The notes under the pieces: model-generated
What the model saw: the letters and a program-made list of their open reading frames with translations, nothing else
Database searches by the model: none
What the model was told of the DNA's origin: nothing
Shown: piece by piece, positions 1 to 6,167 of the stretch
Layout of the letters: every line of letters starts with the position of its first letter
Position numbering within the stretch: position 1 is the stretch's first letter
Translations under genes and position numbers: made by a program
From: Deltaproteobacteria bacterium
Lineage (GTDB): Bacteria; Desulfobacterota; Syntrophia; Syntrophales; UBA2210
Assembly: GCA_019314085.1 (NCBI GenBank)
Contig: JAFCZZ010000089.1
Location: forward strand, 1-6,676
DNA length: 6,676 nt
Direction of reading: 5' to 3'

Positions 1-818
1 CCGTCGTAGATCTCGTCGGGACCCGCCATGGAGCCGGTATGCGACAGCCCCGCCTGTTTGCCCGCTTCGGAGCCGCCTACGTAGAGGGCCACGATCGGCT
101 TGTGGGGCGTGATCGCACGCGCCGTTTCCATGAAGGCCCGTCCCCGGGTGATCCCTTCGATGTACATCGCGATAACCTTCGTATTCGGGCAGGCGCCGAG
201 GTATTCCATACACTCGACGATATCGATATTGGCCTCGTTCCCGACGCTCAGAGCCGTGCTAAATCCCAAGCCGTGACGGTGGAGATAATTGAACATCTGC
301 GTAATGAAGCTGCCGCTCTGTGACGCCAGGCCAACAAAACCTGGAGGACCCTCGGCCGGGAGAGGCGTGGGGTTGAACTTGAGGTGGGGATTTGCCACGC
401 CGAGACAGTTTGGACCCAGAAATCGGATGCCGTAGTTGTCGGCAATCTGTTCAAGTTCTCTCTGCATCGCGGCGCCTTCGGGACCGGCCTCTTTGAATCC
501 CCCGGACACGACGATCGCGTGTCTGATCCCCTTTCTGCCGCATTCCTCCATCGCCTGGCAGACGACCTCCGTGGGCAGGACAATGATAGCCAGGTCGGGA
601 ATTTCGGGGAGGTCCAGAACACTTCCGTATGCCTTGTGTCCGCGCACCTGTTCATCCGTGAGATGGATGGGGTAGATCGCTCCTTCATATCCGAGGAGCT
701 CCATCGAGGACAGCATAATCGAGCCCATTCTCATAAAGTTGTTTGAAGCGCCGAAAAAGGCGATGCTCCGGGGATTGGCAATCGGATAGAGGGGACTTTC
801 TTCAATCGATGTGGTCAT
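1..818 (-). CDS. NDP-forming acyl-CoA synthetase, N-terminal CoA-binding part (3' end off window)
   Basis: This gene runs leftward from an ATG at 816-818 and stays open to the window edge, giving 272 complete codons. Known family chemistry is acid + CoA + ATP to acyl-CoA + ADP + phosphate through a phosphohistidine, as in ADP-forming acetyl-CoA synthetase and succinyl-CoA synthetase alpha. Visible motifs are the CoA-binding Rossmann start PRSIAFFGASNN (residues 16-27), FLGPNCLGVANP in the middle, the ligase motif SQSGS (166-170) and SHTGSMAG at 259-266, where His260 is the expected phosphorylated histidine. An AAGGAAGG ribosome binding site lies just upstream of the start on the minus strand. 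There is no signal peptide, so the enzyme is cytoplasmic. It is divergent from the other genes and plausibly supplies the CoA thioester they use. Whether the ATP-grasp (beta) half is fused or separate lies outside the window. The acid substrate cannot be told from sequence. Confidence 0.93.
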   Translation of the reverse strand, partial: MTTSIEESPLYPIANPRSIAFFGASNNFMRMGSIMLSSMELLGYEGAIYPIHLTDEQVRGHKAYGSVLDLPEIPDLAIIVLPTEVVCQAMEECGRKGIRHAIVVSGGFKEAGPEGAAMQRELEQIADNYGIRFLGPNCLGVANPHLKFNPTPLPAEGPPGFVGLASQSGSFITQMFNYLHRHGLGFSTALSVGNEANIDIVECMEYLGACPNTKVIAMYIEGITRGRAFMETARAITPHKPIVALYVGGSEAGKQAGLSHTGSMAGPDEIYD

Positions 819-895
819 GTGTTACCTTCCTTGAATAGTCTGCTGAGGACGGATGACACATGCGTATCCATGACGTGCACAATGACAGGCACCAT

Positions 896-923
896 CGTAT
901 AGTGTGTTCTGAATACATGAAAA
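896..923 (-). promoter_or_regulatory. Candidate promoter of the acyl-CoA synthetase
   Basis: Read on the minus strand, TTTTCA (918-923) and TATACG (896-901) are separated by 16 bases and each matches the sigma-70 hexamers at four of six positions. Transcription would begin near 889, leaving a leader of about 70 bases. The match is weak, and no copy of the TTCG...CGAA dyad found at the two forward promoters is seen beside it, so this gene may be regulated separately. Confidence 0.25.
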
Positions 924-1218
924 TCCCCCCATAGCGTACCGCCTGATAACAGATAATCGCTCAGCATTCAATTAAAAAATGCACGTGCCGTAAATCGCCT
1001 GACCCGACAGAGAGAACCGGTCTATTGCGAGGCACCATCCTTCAGATCGAAAAGGGTATCTCCCGTCACCCCGAGAGGAAAAAGACGATTACCATTTGTA
1101 TTCATTAAGAAAAGGAATATTAATTGCCATGGCCCCGCGTATATTCTTTGTGGTTTGCTACAAAGCGGTCCGTCGGCACGACACAGATCAAGCTCGGCGA
1201 GATCGAAGAAACTGTCTT

Positions 1219-1269
1219 GGTATTTTTTCTTGACAGCAGGGGTGGCGTTGAGATAAGTTCGCATACGAA
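1219..1269 (+). promoter_or_regulatory. Promoter and putative MarR operator ahead of NPD gene 1
   Basis: A T-rich stretch (1221-1230) leads into a perfect -35 box TTGACA (1230-1235). After 16 bases comes a -10-like GATAAG (1252-1257), which matches TATAAT at four positions. The -10 runs directly into TTCGCATACGAA (1258-1269), a 12-bp near-palindrome with one mismatched pair, sited over the expected transcription start. A regulator bound there would block initiation. The same arrangement with the same spacing recurs at 2424-2474 in front of marR, which strongly suggests that MarR represses both. Expected start of transcription is about 1264. Confidence 0.75.
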
Positions 1270-1306
1270 TGATATCGGAGGCGCCAAATCGCGTCACTAT
1301 TAATCT

Positions 1307-1338
1307 GGAGTGAGCACTCCCCGGTGTACGCGGGAGTG
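1307..1338 (+). repeat. Overlapping inverted repeats in the leader of NPD gene 1
   Basis: The leader contains GGAGTG (1307-1312), CACTCC(C) (1315-1321) and GGGAGTG (1332-1338). The central arm can pair with either flank: with the left arm across only two bases, which is sterically poor unless the stem opens, or with the right arm as a 7-bp stem and 10-base loop. No T-run follows, so it is not a typical intrinsic terminator. It could shape mRNA stability or be a protein site in DNA. Function is unknown. Confidence 0.4.
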
Positions 1339-1440
1339 ATAGGAGCAGCCACACACCACCAAGACGGCGACTGATTCGCTATCCCGGACCGCCGATCATT
1401 GCTTGAAAAATAACGCATTATGCAATCAGATGTGTCTGAA

Positions 1441-1448
1441 AAGGAGGT
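1441..1448 (+). promoter_or_regulatory. Strong ribosome binding site that fixes the start of NPD gene 1
   Basis: AAGGAGGT is a full Shine-Dalgarno match, ending five bases before the ATG at 1454. An in-frame upstream start at 1403 is less likely because its 17 extra residues would place this site inside the coding region, and the family's N-terminus (LLGxxxPIIQGP type) begins a few residues after the ATG at 1454. Confidence 0.85.
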
Positions 1449-1453
1449 ATTCC

Positions 1454-2347
1454 ATGTCCGACCTGCTCGATATGCTGGGATGTCGCCATCCCATTATTCA
1501 GGGTCCCATCGGTTCGATGAACAATCCCGCCATGGTGGCGGCTGTCTCCGAGGCGGGTGCCTACGGCATGCTGGCGCTCGGATTTATTGACAATGTGCAG
1601 GAGGCACGGCGTCTCGTAGGGAAGGTCCAGGAACTGACAGACAGACCCTTCGGCGCCAATGTCGTCCTGCTCAACCCCCTTGCCCCGGAGATTCTGAAAG
1701 CTCTCGCCGAGGCAGGTGTCACGACAGTGACAACATCGGTGGGACAGCCGAGGGATCTCTATCCCCTTATCCACGCCCTGGGAATGAAGGGAATCCACGT
1801 AGTCCTCTCTCTGGCCCATGCCGTGAAGGCGGAGGAATACGGCGCGGACGGTCTCGTTGTGGTGGGGGCTGAGGCGGGGGGGCTTCGTTCAACCAAGCCC
1901 GAATCATCGACGATGGTGTTGGTTCCCCTTGTCGCCGATAATGTATCAATTCCCATTGTCGCGGCTGGCGGCATTGCCGATTCACGCGGGTACCGAGCCG
2001 CCTTTGCCCTGGGAGCCCAGGGGGTTCAGGTAGGGACCCGTTTCCTGGCGTCGGCGGAGAGTACGGTTCATGAAAAATGGAAGGAGGCGGTAATCGCCTG
2101 CGGCGATGGAGGAACCGCCCTTCTCCCGGTGAGAAATATGATGACCAGGGCCGTTGTCACCCCCGGAATCAGAAAGCTGATGGACGACCCAGCCGTGGAT
2201 CTGGCAGAGGCGATGAAAAAGGTTGACCGTGTCGGGGCGTGGGATGCGGGGGACTTCGACAACGCCGTTGCCGGAGGCGGGCAGGTGAGCGCCCTCATTC
2301 GGAATATACAGCCGGTGAAAGGGATCATCGACGAAATGGTCTCCTAG
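1454..2347 (+). CDS. NPD/FabK-like FMN-dependent TIM-barrel oxidoreductase (paralogue 1)
   Basis: This 297-residue protein belongs to the 2-nitropropane dioxygenase / nitronate monooxygenase / enoyl-ACP reductase II (FabK) superfamily of cytoplasmic FMN enzymes. Family hallmarks are GCRHPIIQGPIGSM (9-22) at the barrel start, GANVVLLNP, the phosphate-binding AAGGIAD (170-176) followed by ALGAQGVQVGTRFLAS, and a C-terminal GGGQVSALI segment. Length is normal for the family. The E-A-G-G motif at 140-143 is followed by Leu144, where FabK and nitronate monooxygenases usually carry the active-site His; the enzyme may therefore act on another substrate. The start at 1454 is set by the AAGGAGGT site. 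The gene has its own promoter with a dyad shared with marR. Family membership is firm; substrate is unknown, and an enoyl-CoA reductase role is only suggested by the acyl-CoA genes nearby. Confidence 0.92.
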   Translation: MSDLLDMLGCRHPIIQGPIGSMNNPAMVAAVSEAGAYGMLALGFIDNVQEARRLVGKVQELTDRPFGANVVLLNPLAPEILKALAEAGVTTVTTSVGQPRDLYPLIHALGMKGIHVVLSLAHAVKAEEYGADGLVVVGAEAGGLRSTKPESSTMVLVPLVADNVSIPIVAAGGIADSRGYRAAFALGAQGVQVGTRFLASAESTVHEKWKEAVIACGDGGTALLPVRNMMTRAVVTPGIRKLMDDPAVDLAEAMKKVDRVGAWDAGDFDNAVAGGGQVSALIRNIQPVKGIIDEMVS

Positions 2348-2403
2348 GGCCTGTCCGATGCATCGAGAAAAAGCTACGACATCACCATGGCAAGAACCAG
2401 GAC

Positions 2404-2432
2404 GCCCTCAGGCAGGACCGGGTGGCATTTTT
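2404..2432 (+). terminator. Weak candidate intrinsic terminator after NPD gene 1
   Basis: GCCCTC (2404-2409) can pair with GGGTGGC (2420-2426), leaving one bulged T and one G-U pair, and is followed by five T residues (2428-2432). It sits between NPD gene 1 and the marR promoter, where a terminator would make sense. The stem is imperfect, and the T-tract is also conserved at the other copy of the promoter, where this stem is absent, so the T residues may belong to the promoter instead. Confidence 0.25.
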
Positions 2433-2474
2433 GCTTGACAGCAAATTTGCTGCCGGCATAAGTTCGTATGCGAA
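2424..2474 (+). promoter_or_regulatory. Promoter and putative autoregulatory operator of marR
   Basis: TTGACA (2435-2440), a 16-base spacer and CATAAG (2457-2462) form a good sigma-70-type promoter, preceded by a T-rich tract. TTCGTATGCGAA (2463-2474), a 12-bp near-palindrome, abuts the -10 box and covers the expected start of transcription near 2469. It is the exact reverse complement of the dyad at 1258-1269, and TTGACAGCA and ATAAGTTCG are identical at both sites with identical spacing. This supports autorepression by the MarR protein and control of the downstream genes. Confidence 0.78.
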
Positions 2475-2485
2475 AGATGGTAAAA

Positions 2486-2908
2486 ATGTCGACCCCTCTT
2501 ACAGACAGTTCGGATTGTTATGTCTTTCTTCTGTCCAAGGCCTACCAGAAGGGTCACGGCTTGGTGCAGAAGCGCCTCCAGCCCTATGGTGTTACGAATG
2601 TCCAATATGTTGTCTTGGAAGCCCTGTGGAACCGGGAAGGTCTGACGGCTGTTGAACTCGGACAGCTCTTGACGATTGATAAGGCGACCCTCTCGGGTAT
2701 CCTGGATCGGATGGCAGACGCCGATCTGTTGATCAAACGGCACGATACGCAGGACAAACGAATGCTCAGATTATACCCTACCGAAAAGGCACACAACATG
2801 AAGGACAAACTTATAGAACAGCGGAAACAGGCGAATGAAGAGTTGCTGGCGGATTTCGCGCAGGAAGAACGCATCTTGCTCAGGCGGCTCTTGTTGAGTA
2901 TCACATAA
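2486..2908 (+). CDS. MarR-family transcriptional regulator
   Basis: This is a 140-residue winged helix-turn-helix repressor of the MarR family, dimeric in known members and usually released from DNA by small aromatic ligands or CoA thioesters. Visible parts are an N-terminal dimerisation helix (about 8-33), the helix-turn-helix around TAVELGQLLTIDKATLSGIL (54-73), and the wing with the family signature D-T-Q-D-K-R (87-92) before LRLYPTEKA. A C-terminal dimerisation helix runs from about 100 to the end. The start is uncertain: ATGs at 2468, 2477 and 2486 share the frame. The one at 2468 lies inside the operator and before or at the predicted transcription start, so 2486 is preferred and 2477 is possible; no strong Shine-Dalgarno sequence precedes either. 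The stop lies 31 bases before the molybdopterin gene, suggesting one operon. With acyl-CoA genes around it, a CoA thioester inducer is a reasonable guess but not shown. Confidence 0.93.
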   Translation: MSTPLTDSSDCYVFLLSKAYQKGHGLVQKRLQPYGVTNVQYVVLEALWNREGLTAVELGQLLTIDKATLSGILDRMADADLLIKRHDTQDKRMLRLYPTEKAHNMKDKLIEQRKQANEELLADFAQEERILLRRLLLSIT

Positions 2909-2939
2909 CAGCAATGAGTAGTGGGTCAAGGAGGCACCT

Positions 2940-5177
2940 ATGAAGGAGTGGAAAAAAACAGGATGCGTGCTCTGCGCACAGAACTGCGGTCTCGAAGTAC
3001 TGGTCGAAGATGGCCGTATGGTAAAGGTAAGACCGGACAAGGACAATCTCCGTAGCGAAGGATACGCATGCCGGAAAGGCCTCAATGTCATCTACCATCA
3101 GTATCCCGCGGATCGTCTGACTCAGCCCCTCAAACGGGTGGGGGATCGGTTCGAGCCCATCTCATGGGACCAGGCAATTGATGAAATTGCCGAAAAGATG
3201 CGGGGGCTGGTCGACCAGCATGGCCCCCGCTCCCTGGCCTACATGGGTGCCAGCGCCCAGGGCGGCCATTTCGAGGGGGCCTTTGGCCTCTCACTGCTCG
3301 AAGGACTGGGATCGAAATACTTCTATAATTCCGGGGGACAGGAATTCAGCGGGATCTTCTGGGTCGACGGGCGCGTCCTGGGAAAACAGTACCTCCATGC
3401 TATTGCAAACGAACAGAACGCCGAGATGTTCGTGGCCTGGGGGTGGAACGGCATGCAGAGCCACCAGATACCGCAGGCGCCGAAGGTGCTCAGGGGATTT
3501 GCCAAGGACCCCGACCGGCTGCTGGTGGCTATCGACCCGCGCATGAGCGAGACGGCGGCGATAGCGGACATCCATCTGGCCGTGCGCCCGGGGACAGATT
3601 CACTGCTGATGAAGGCCATGATCTCCATGATCATTGAGGAAGGCTGGGAGAAAAAGGAGTACATCAAACGGTACGTAGAGGGCTTCGATACGATCCGGCC
3701 CTGGTTCGAAAATTTTGACGCCAAGGCGGCCATCGAGGTCTGCCAGCTCTCCTACGACGAGGTGCACCGCCTCTGCCGTCTCATGATCACAAAGAGGTGG
3801 TGCATCCATCCGGACCTGGGGATCTACATGGGGCGCCACAGCACCCTCAACTCCTATCTGATGGCGATCCTGATGGCAATCTGCGGCATCTATGGTGTAC
3901 GCGGCGGGAACGTCATCCCCGGGATGCTCGTCCCGATGGGAAGGCATGCCGATGAGCGTGACCCGAAAACCTGGCGAACACTGGCGACCAATATGCCACC
4001 CGCAGCGAGCGGTTCGTTCCCCCCGTCGGTGATGCCCGAGGAGATCCTCAGCGATCATCCGGAACGGCTGCGCGCGGTGTACGTCAGCGCCTGCAACCCT
4101 CTTCGGGCCTATCCCGACACAACGGCCTACGAGGATGCCTTCGGCAAGCTCGACCTGTTGGTGGTCAGCGACATCGTCATGAGCGAGACGGCACGGCTGG
4201 CCCACTACGTCCTCCCCTGTCGTTCCTTCTACGAGTCCTGGGATTCGACCTTCTTCCAGCACAACTGGCCCGGGATCTTCTTCCAACTCCGGGGGCCCAT
4301 CGTGGAGCCGCCCGGTCAATGTCTCGAGGCATCCCAGATCTATACCCTGCTGGCCGATAAACTCGGGCTGATTCCGGATATCCCCGATCACTTGTACGAG
4401 GCCGCCAAGGGCGATCGTCTTACCTTTGGGGCACAACTGATGGAGTGGGTCGCGACGGAACCCAAGGCCATGCGTGCCATGCCGCTGGTTCTTGCCAAAA
4501 CCTTCGGACGTGTGTGGGACAGCGCCGCCCTGGCCGCCCTGTGGGGGATCCTGATGACGGCGCCGAAGGTGTTCCGCGAAAATGCCGTTCGGGCAGGATT
4601 CGAGCCGGGACTGGACCAGGGCGACCGAATCTTCCAGGCCCTGCTGGATAATCCCCAGGGCCTCTGGATCGGCACACTCGATGAAGACAACCCCATGGAC
4701 GGCATCAAGACACCATCAGGGAAAATCGAGGTGTACATCCCCGAGATGGAAGAACAGGCAAAGAATCTGGACGCGGAAAGCGAAGCGGCAGACCTCAAGA
4801 TGTCCGATGCGTTTCCGCTGATCCTCAATGCCGGGCGACATATGTCCTACAATGCCAACACACTGATGAGAAACCCCGAGTGGAACAGGGGGAAAAGGGC
4901 CTGCACCGTGGCAGTGAACCCCGCCGACGCCGAGGTTCTGAACCTGAACGACGGCCAGCAGGTCCGCGTCACGACCGAGGCGGGAAGCGCCGTAGCTGAG
5001 ATGGAGATAACCGAACAGGTCCGCAAGGGAACGGTTCTGATACCCCATGGATTTGGCCTGATCTACGACGGGGAGGTGTACGGCATCAACGTCAACAACC
5101 TGACGAAAAACACCCATCGTGATCCGCTCGGCACGCCCCTTCACCGGTTTGTGCCGTGCAGGGTTGAAGCGGTTTAA
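2940..5177 (+). CDS. Molybdopterin-dependent oxidoreductase (DMSO reductase superfamily), cytoplasmic, no Cys/Sec metal ligand seen
   Basis: This 745-residue catalytic subunit should bind one [4Fe-4S] cluster and a bis-pyranopterin guanine dinucleotide Mo or W cofactor. The cluster motif is Cys9, Cys12, Cys16 and Cys44, followed by Arg-Lys-Gly. Cofactor-domain motifs include FVAWGWNGMQSHQ, AIDPRMSETA, VYVSACNPLRAYPD and VVSDIVMSETARLAHYVLP. The C-terminal dinucleotide-binding domain starts near PLILNAGRHMSYN and continues through VAVNPADAEVLNLNDGQQV and LIPHGFG. No twin-arginine signal is present, so the enzyme is cytoplasmic. No cysteine occurs between Cys44 and about residue 264. At the site where formate dehydrogenase-like enzymes carry Cys or Sec, the stretch NSGGQEFSG (130-138) offers Glu135, with Ser131 and Ser137 close by. 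No iron-sulfur, membrane or NAD-binding partner subunit is adjacent. AAGGAGG at 2928-2934 supports the start. The superfamily is certain; the reaction (dehydrogenation, hydroxylation, hydration or transhydroxylation) is not. Confidence 0.92.
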   Translation: MKEWKKTGCVLCAQNCGLEVLVEDGRMVKVRPDKDNLRSEGYACRKGLNVIYHQYPADRLTQPLKRVGDRFEPISWDQAIDEIAEKMRGLVDQHGPRSLAYMGASAQGGHFEGAFGLSLLEGLGSKYFYNSGGQEFSGIFWVDGRVLGKQYLHAIANEQNAEMFVAWGWNGMQSHQIPQAPKVLRGFAKDPDRLLVAIDPRMSETAAIADIHLAVRPGTDSLLMKAMISMIIEEGWEKKEYIKRYVEGFDTIRPWFENFDAKAAIEVCQLSYDEVHRLCRLMITKRWCIHPDLGIYMGRHSTLNSYLMAILMAICGIYGVRGGNVIPGMLVPMGRHADERDPKTWRTLATNMPPAASGSFPPSVMPEEILSDHPERLRAVYVSACNPLRAYPDTTAYEDAFGKLDLLVVSDIVMSETARLAHYVLPCRSFYESWDSTFFQHNWPGIFFQLRGPIVEPPGQCLEASQIYTLLADKLGLIPDIPDHLYEAAKGDRLTFGAQLMEWVATEPKAMRAMPLVLAKTFGRVWDSAALAALWGILMTAPKVFRENAVRAGFEPGLDQGDRIFQALLDNPQGLWIGTLDEDNPMDGIKTPSGKIEVYIPEMEEQAKNLDAESEAADLKMSDAFPLILNAGRHMSYNANTLMRNPEWNRGKRACTVAVNPADAEVLNLNDGQQVRVTTEAGSAVAEMEITEQVRKGTVLIPHGFGLIYDGEVYGINVNNLTKNTHRDPLGTPLHRFVPCRVEAV

Positions 5178-5207
5178 AAATCGAACATTACAAGGAGAGT
5201 CATTCCA

Positions 5208-6080
5208 ATGAACTGGAATACAAAAATAACGGAATTGCTGGGCTGTAAGTATCCGATTCTGCAGGGTGCAACCGAGATGATCGGCACATGGCCCTTTGCG
5301 GCTGCTGTTGCGGAGACTGGTGCTCATGGGACGATAACCGCGTCGATATGCAAAACGCCGGATAGACTCCGCGATGATATCCGAAGATGCAAGGACGCCA
5401 CGAGAGGATCATTCGGTGTAAATCTGAGCATCGGTCTCTGCCCGCACGTGGAGGAGATGCTGGAGGTGTGCATCGCAGAGGGCGTTCCCATAGAGACATC
5501 GGTGTACAAACCGGATGCATTGGCACCACGCATCAAGGAATCGGGATTGCCATGGATTCACAAATCGGCACGGGTCAAGGACGCGATCCACGCCCAGGAA
5601 GTGGGTGCCGATGCCATAATTCTGGTCGGCGTGGAAGGTGCGGGCATTAAGAACCCCGCGCAACTTCCCACCATGACCACCATCCTCTGGGGAGTGCGAG
5701 CGCTTTCCGTTCCGGTTATCGCTGCGGGCGGTATCGGCGATGCCCACAGTCTTCTCGGCGCTCTCGCACTCGGGGCCGAGGGGGTGACGATGGGGAGCGC
5801 CCTCATGACCACCAAGGAATGCCCCATCGGTCATGAATTCAAGGAAAAAATGCTGAAGCTCAAGCTCGATGAACCCGAATTCTGCACACGGGTGTTAACA
5901 CCTGCTCCTTTTGACCGAAACGCCGCAACACGGCCGGAACCGGAAGATATAGACTGGAGTCATGCCGCATCATTTGCAGTGACGGGGGTTGAAGGTATCG
6001 TAAGCGTGAAAGAACTTATCCAAAGTATTATTTCCGACGCGGAAGAGATCATCAAGGACTGGCAGTTTCTGAAGGAATAA
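5208..6080 (+). CDS. NPD/FabK-like FMN-dependent TIM-barrel oxidoreductase (paralogue 2)
   Basis: This 290-residue protein is a second, clearly diverged member of the nitronate monooxygenase / enoyl-reductase FMN superfamily. It shows GCKYPILQGATEM at the N-terminus, GVNLSIGL, GADAIILVGVEGAG in the centre and the FMN phosphate motif VIAAGGIGDAHSLLGALALG followed by GVTMGSALMTTKE. The usual E-x-G-G-H motif is replaced by E-G-A-G-I (143-147), so the common active-site His is absent here too. The C-terminal part (from about 215) lacks the GGGQVSALI segment of paralogue 1 and instead ends in a helical, charged tail. AAGGAG at 5192-5197 precedes the start, and only 30 bases separate it from the molybdopterin gene, so the two are probably co-transcribed. 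A role as an acyl-CoA double-bond reductase or as an electron-transfer partner is conceivable; nothing in the sequence decides this. Confidence 0.9.
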   Translation: MNWNTKITELLGCKYPILQGATEMIGTWPFAAAVAETGAHGTITASICKTPDRLRDDIRRCKDATRGSFGVNLSIGLCPHVEEMLEVCIAEGVPIETSVYKPDALAPRIKESGLPWIHKSARVKDAIHAQEVGADAIILVGVEGAGIKNPAQLPTMTTILWGVRALSVPVIAAGGIGDAHSLLGALALGAEGVTMGSALMTTKECPIGHEFKEKMLKLKLDEPEFCTRVLTPAPFDRNAATRPEPEDIDWSHAASFAVTGVEGIVSVKELIQSIISDAEEIIKDWQFLKE

Positions 6081-6106
6081 TTGGTTATTACTTGAGGATT
6101 ACCGTA

Positions 6107-6118
6107 CACACGTATGTG
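6107..6118. repeat. Small dyad in the gap before the acyl-CoA dehydrogenase
   Basis: CACACGTATGTG has four-base complementary arms (CACA/TGTG) around CGTA, within the 87-base gap between paralogue 2 and the dehydrogenase. It shares the CGTATG core with the marR operator but lacks the TTCG/CGAA arms and sits beside no convincing -35/-10 pair. It could be a weak extra regulator site or chance. Confidence 0.2.
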
Positions 6119-6167
6119 GCGCGGCATACACGCAAATGCTTATATACACAACGTAGAAGGAGAAAAA

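Larger units (their letters stand above)
819..1453. other. Divergent intergenic region of 635 bp
   Basis: No convincing protein gene is seen here. Contents from left to right are: a ribosome binding site and a weak candidate leftward promoter for the acyl-CoA synthetase, a GCACGTGC palindrome near 980-990, a small hairpin CTTTGT/ACAAAG (1146-1151 with 1160-1165), a strong rightward promoter with operator-like dyad (1230-1269), and a leader of about 190 bases with overlapping inverted repeats before the AAGGAGGT site of the next gene. A 110-codon minus-strand reading frame at 1022-1354 crosses the promoter, shows no recognisable domain and has no good ribosome binding site, so it is not called. 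Confidence 0.7.

Noticed and set aside
384..746. Plus-strand open frame within the acyl-CoA synthetase region
   Set aside because: The minus strand encodes GPNCLG, SQSGS and SHTGS motifs of the synthetase continuously across it.
1187..1200. ACAGATCAAGCT shared with the start of the acyl-CoA dehydrogenase (about 6197), as a possible gene remnant
   Set aside because: A 12-base match is expected about once by chance in a window this size, and similarity does not extend upstream or clearly downstream.
1022..1354. 110-codon open frame on the minus strand in the intergenic region
   Set aside because: It reads backwards across a strong promoter and its leader, has no recognisable domain and no good ribosome binding site; likely chance.
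1403..1453. Upstream in-frame start for NPD gene 1
   Set aside because: A full AAGGAGGT site lies within this stretch just ahead of the ATG at 1454, and family N-termini start at the later codon.
2356..2365. CGATGCATCG perfect 10-bp palindrome after NPD gene 1
   Set aside because: It is too short, has no T-run, and is not repeated elsewhere in the window; no function can be supported.
3600..4436. 278-codon open frame antisense to the molybdopterin gene
   Set aside because: It is a shadow in GC-rich coding DNA; the sense frame carries unmistakable cofactor-binding motifs and the antisense product shows none.
4716..5327. 203-codon minus-strand open frame spanning the end of the molybdopterin gene and start of paralogue 2
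   Set aside because: It overlaps two well-supported genes and their ribosome binding site, with no domain seen.
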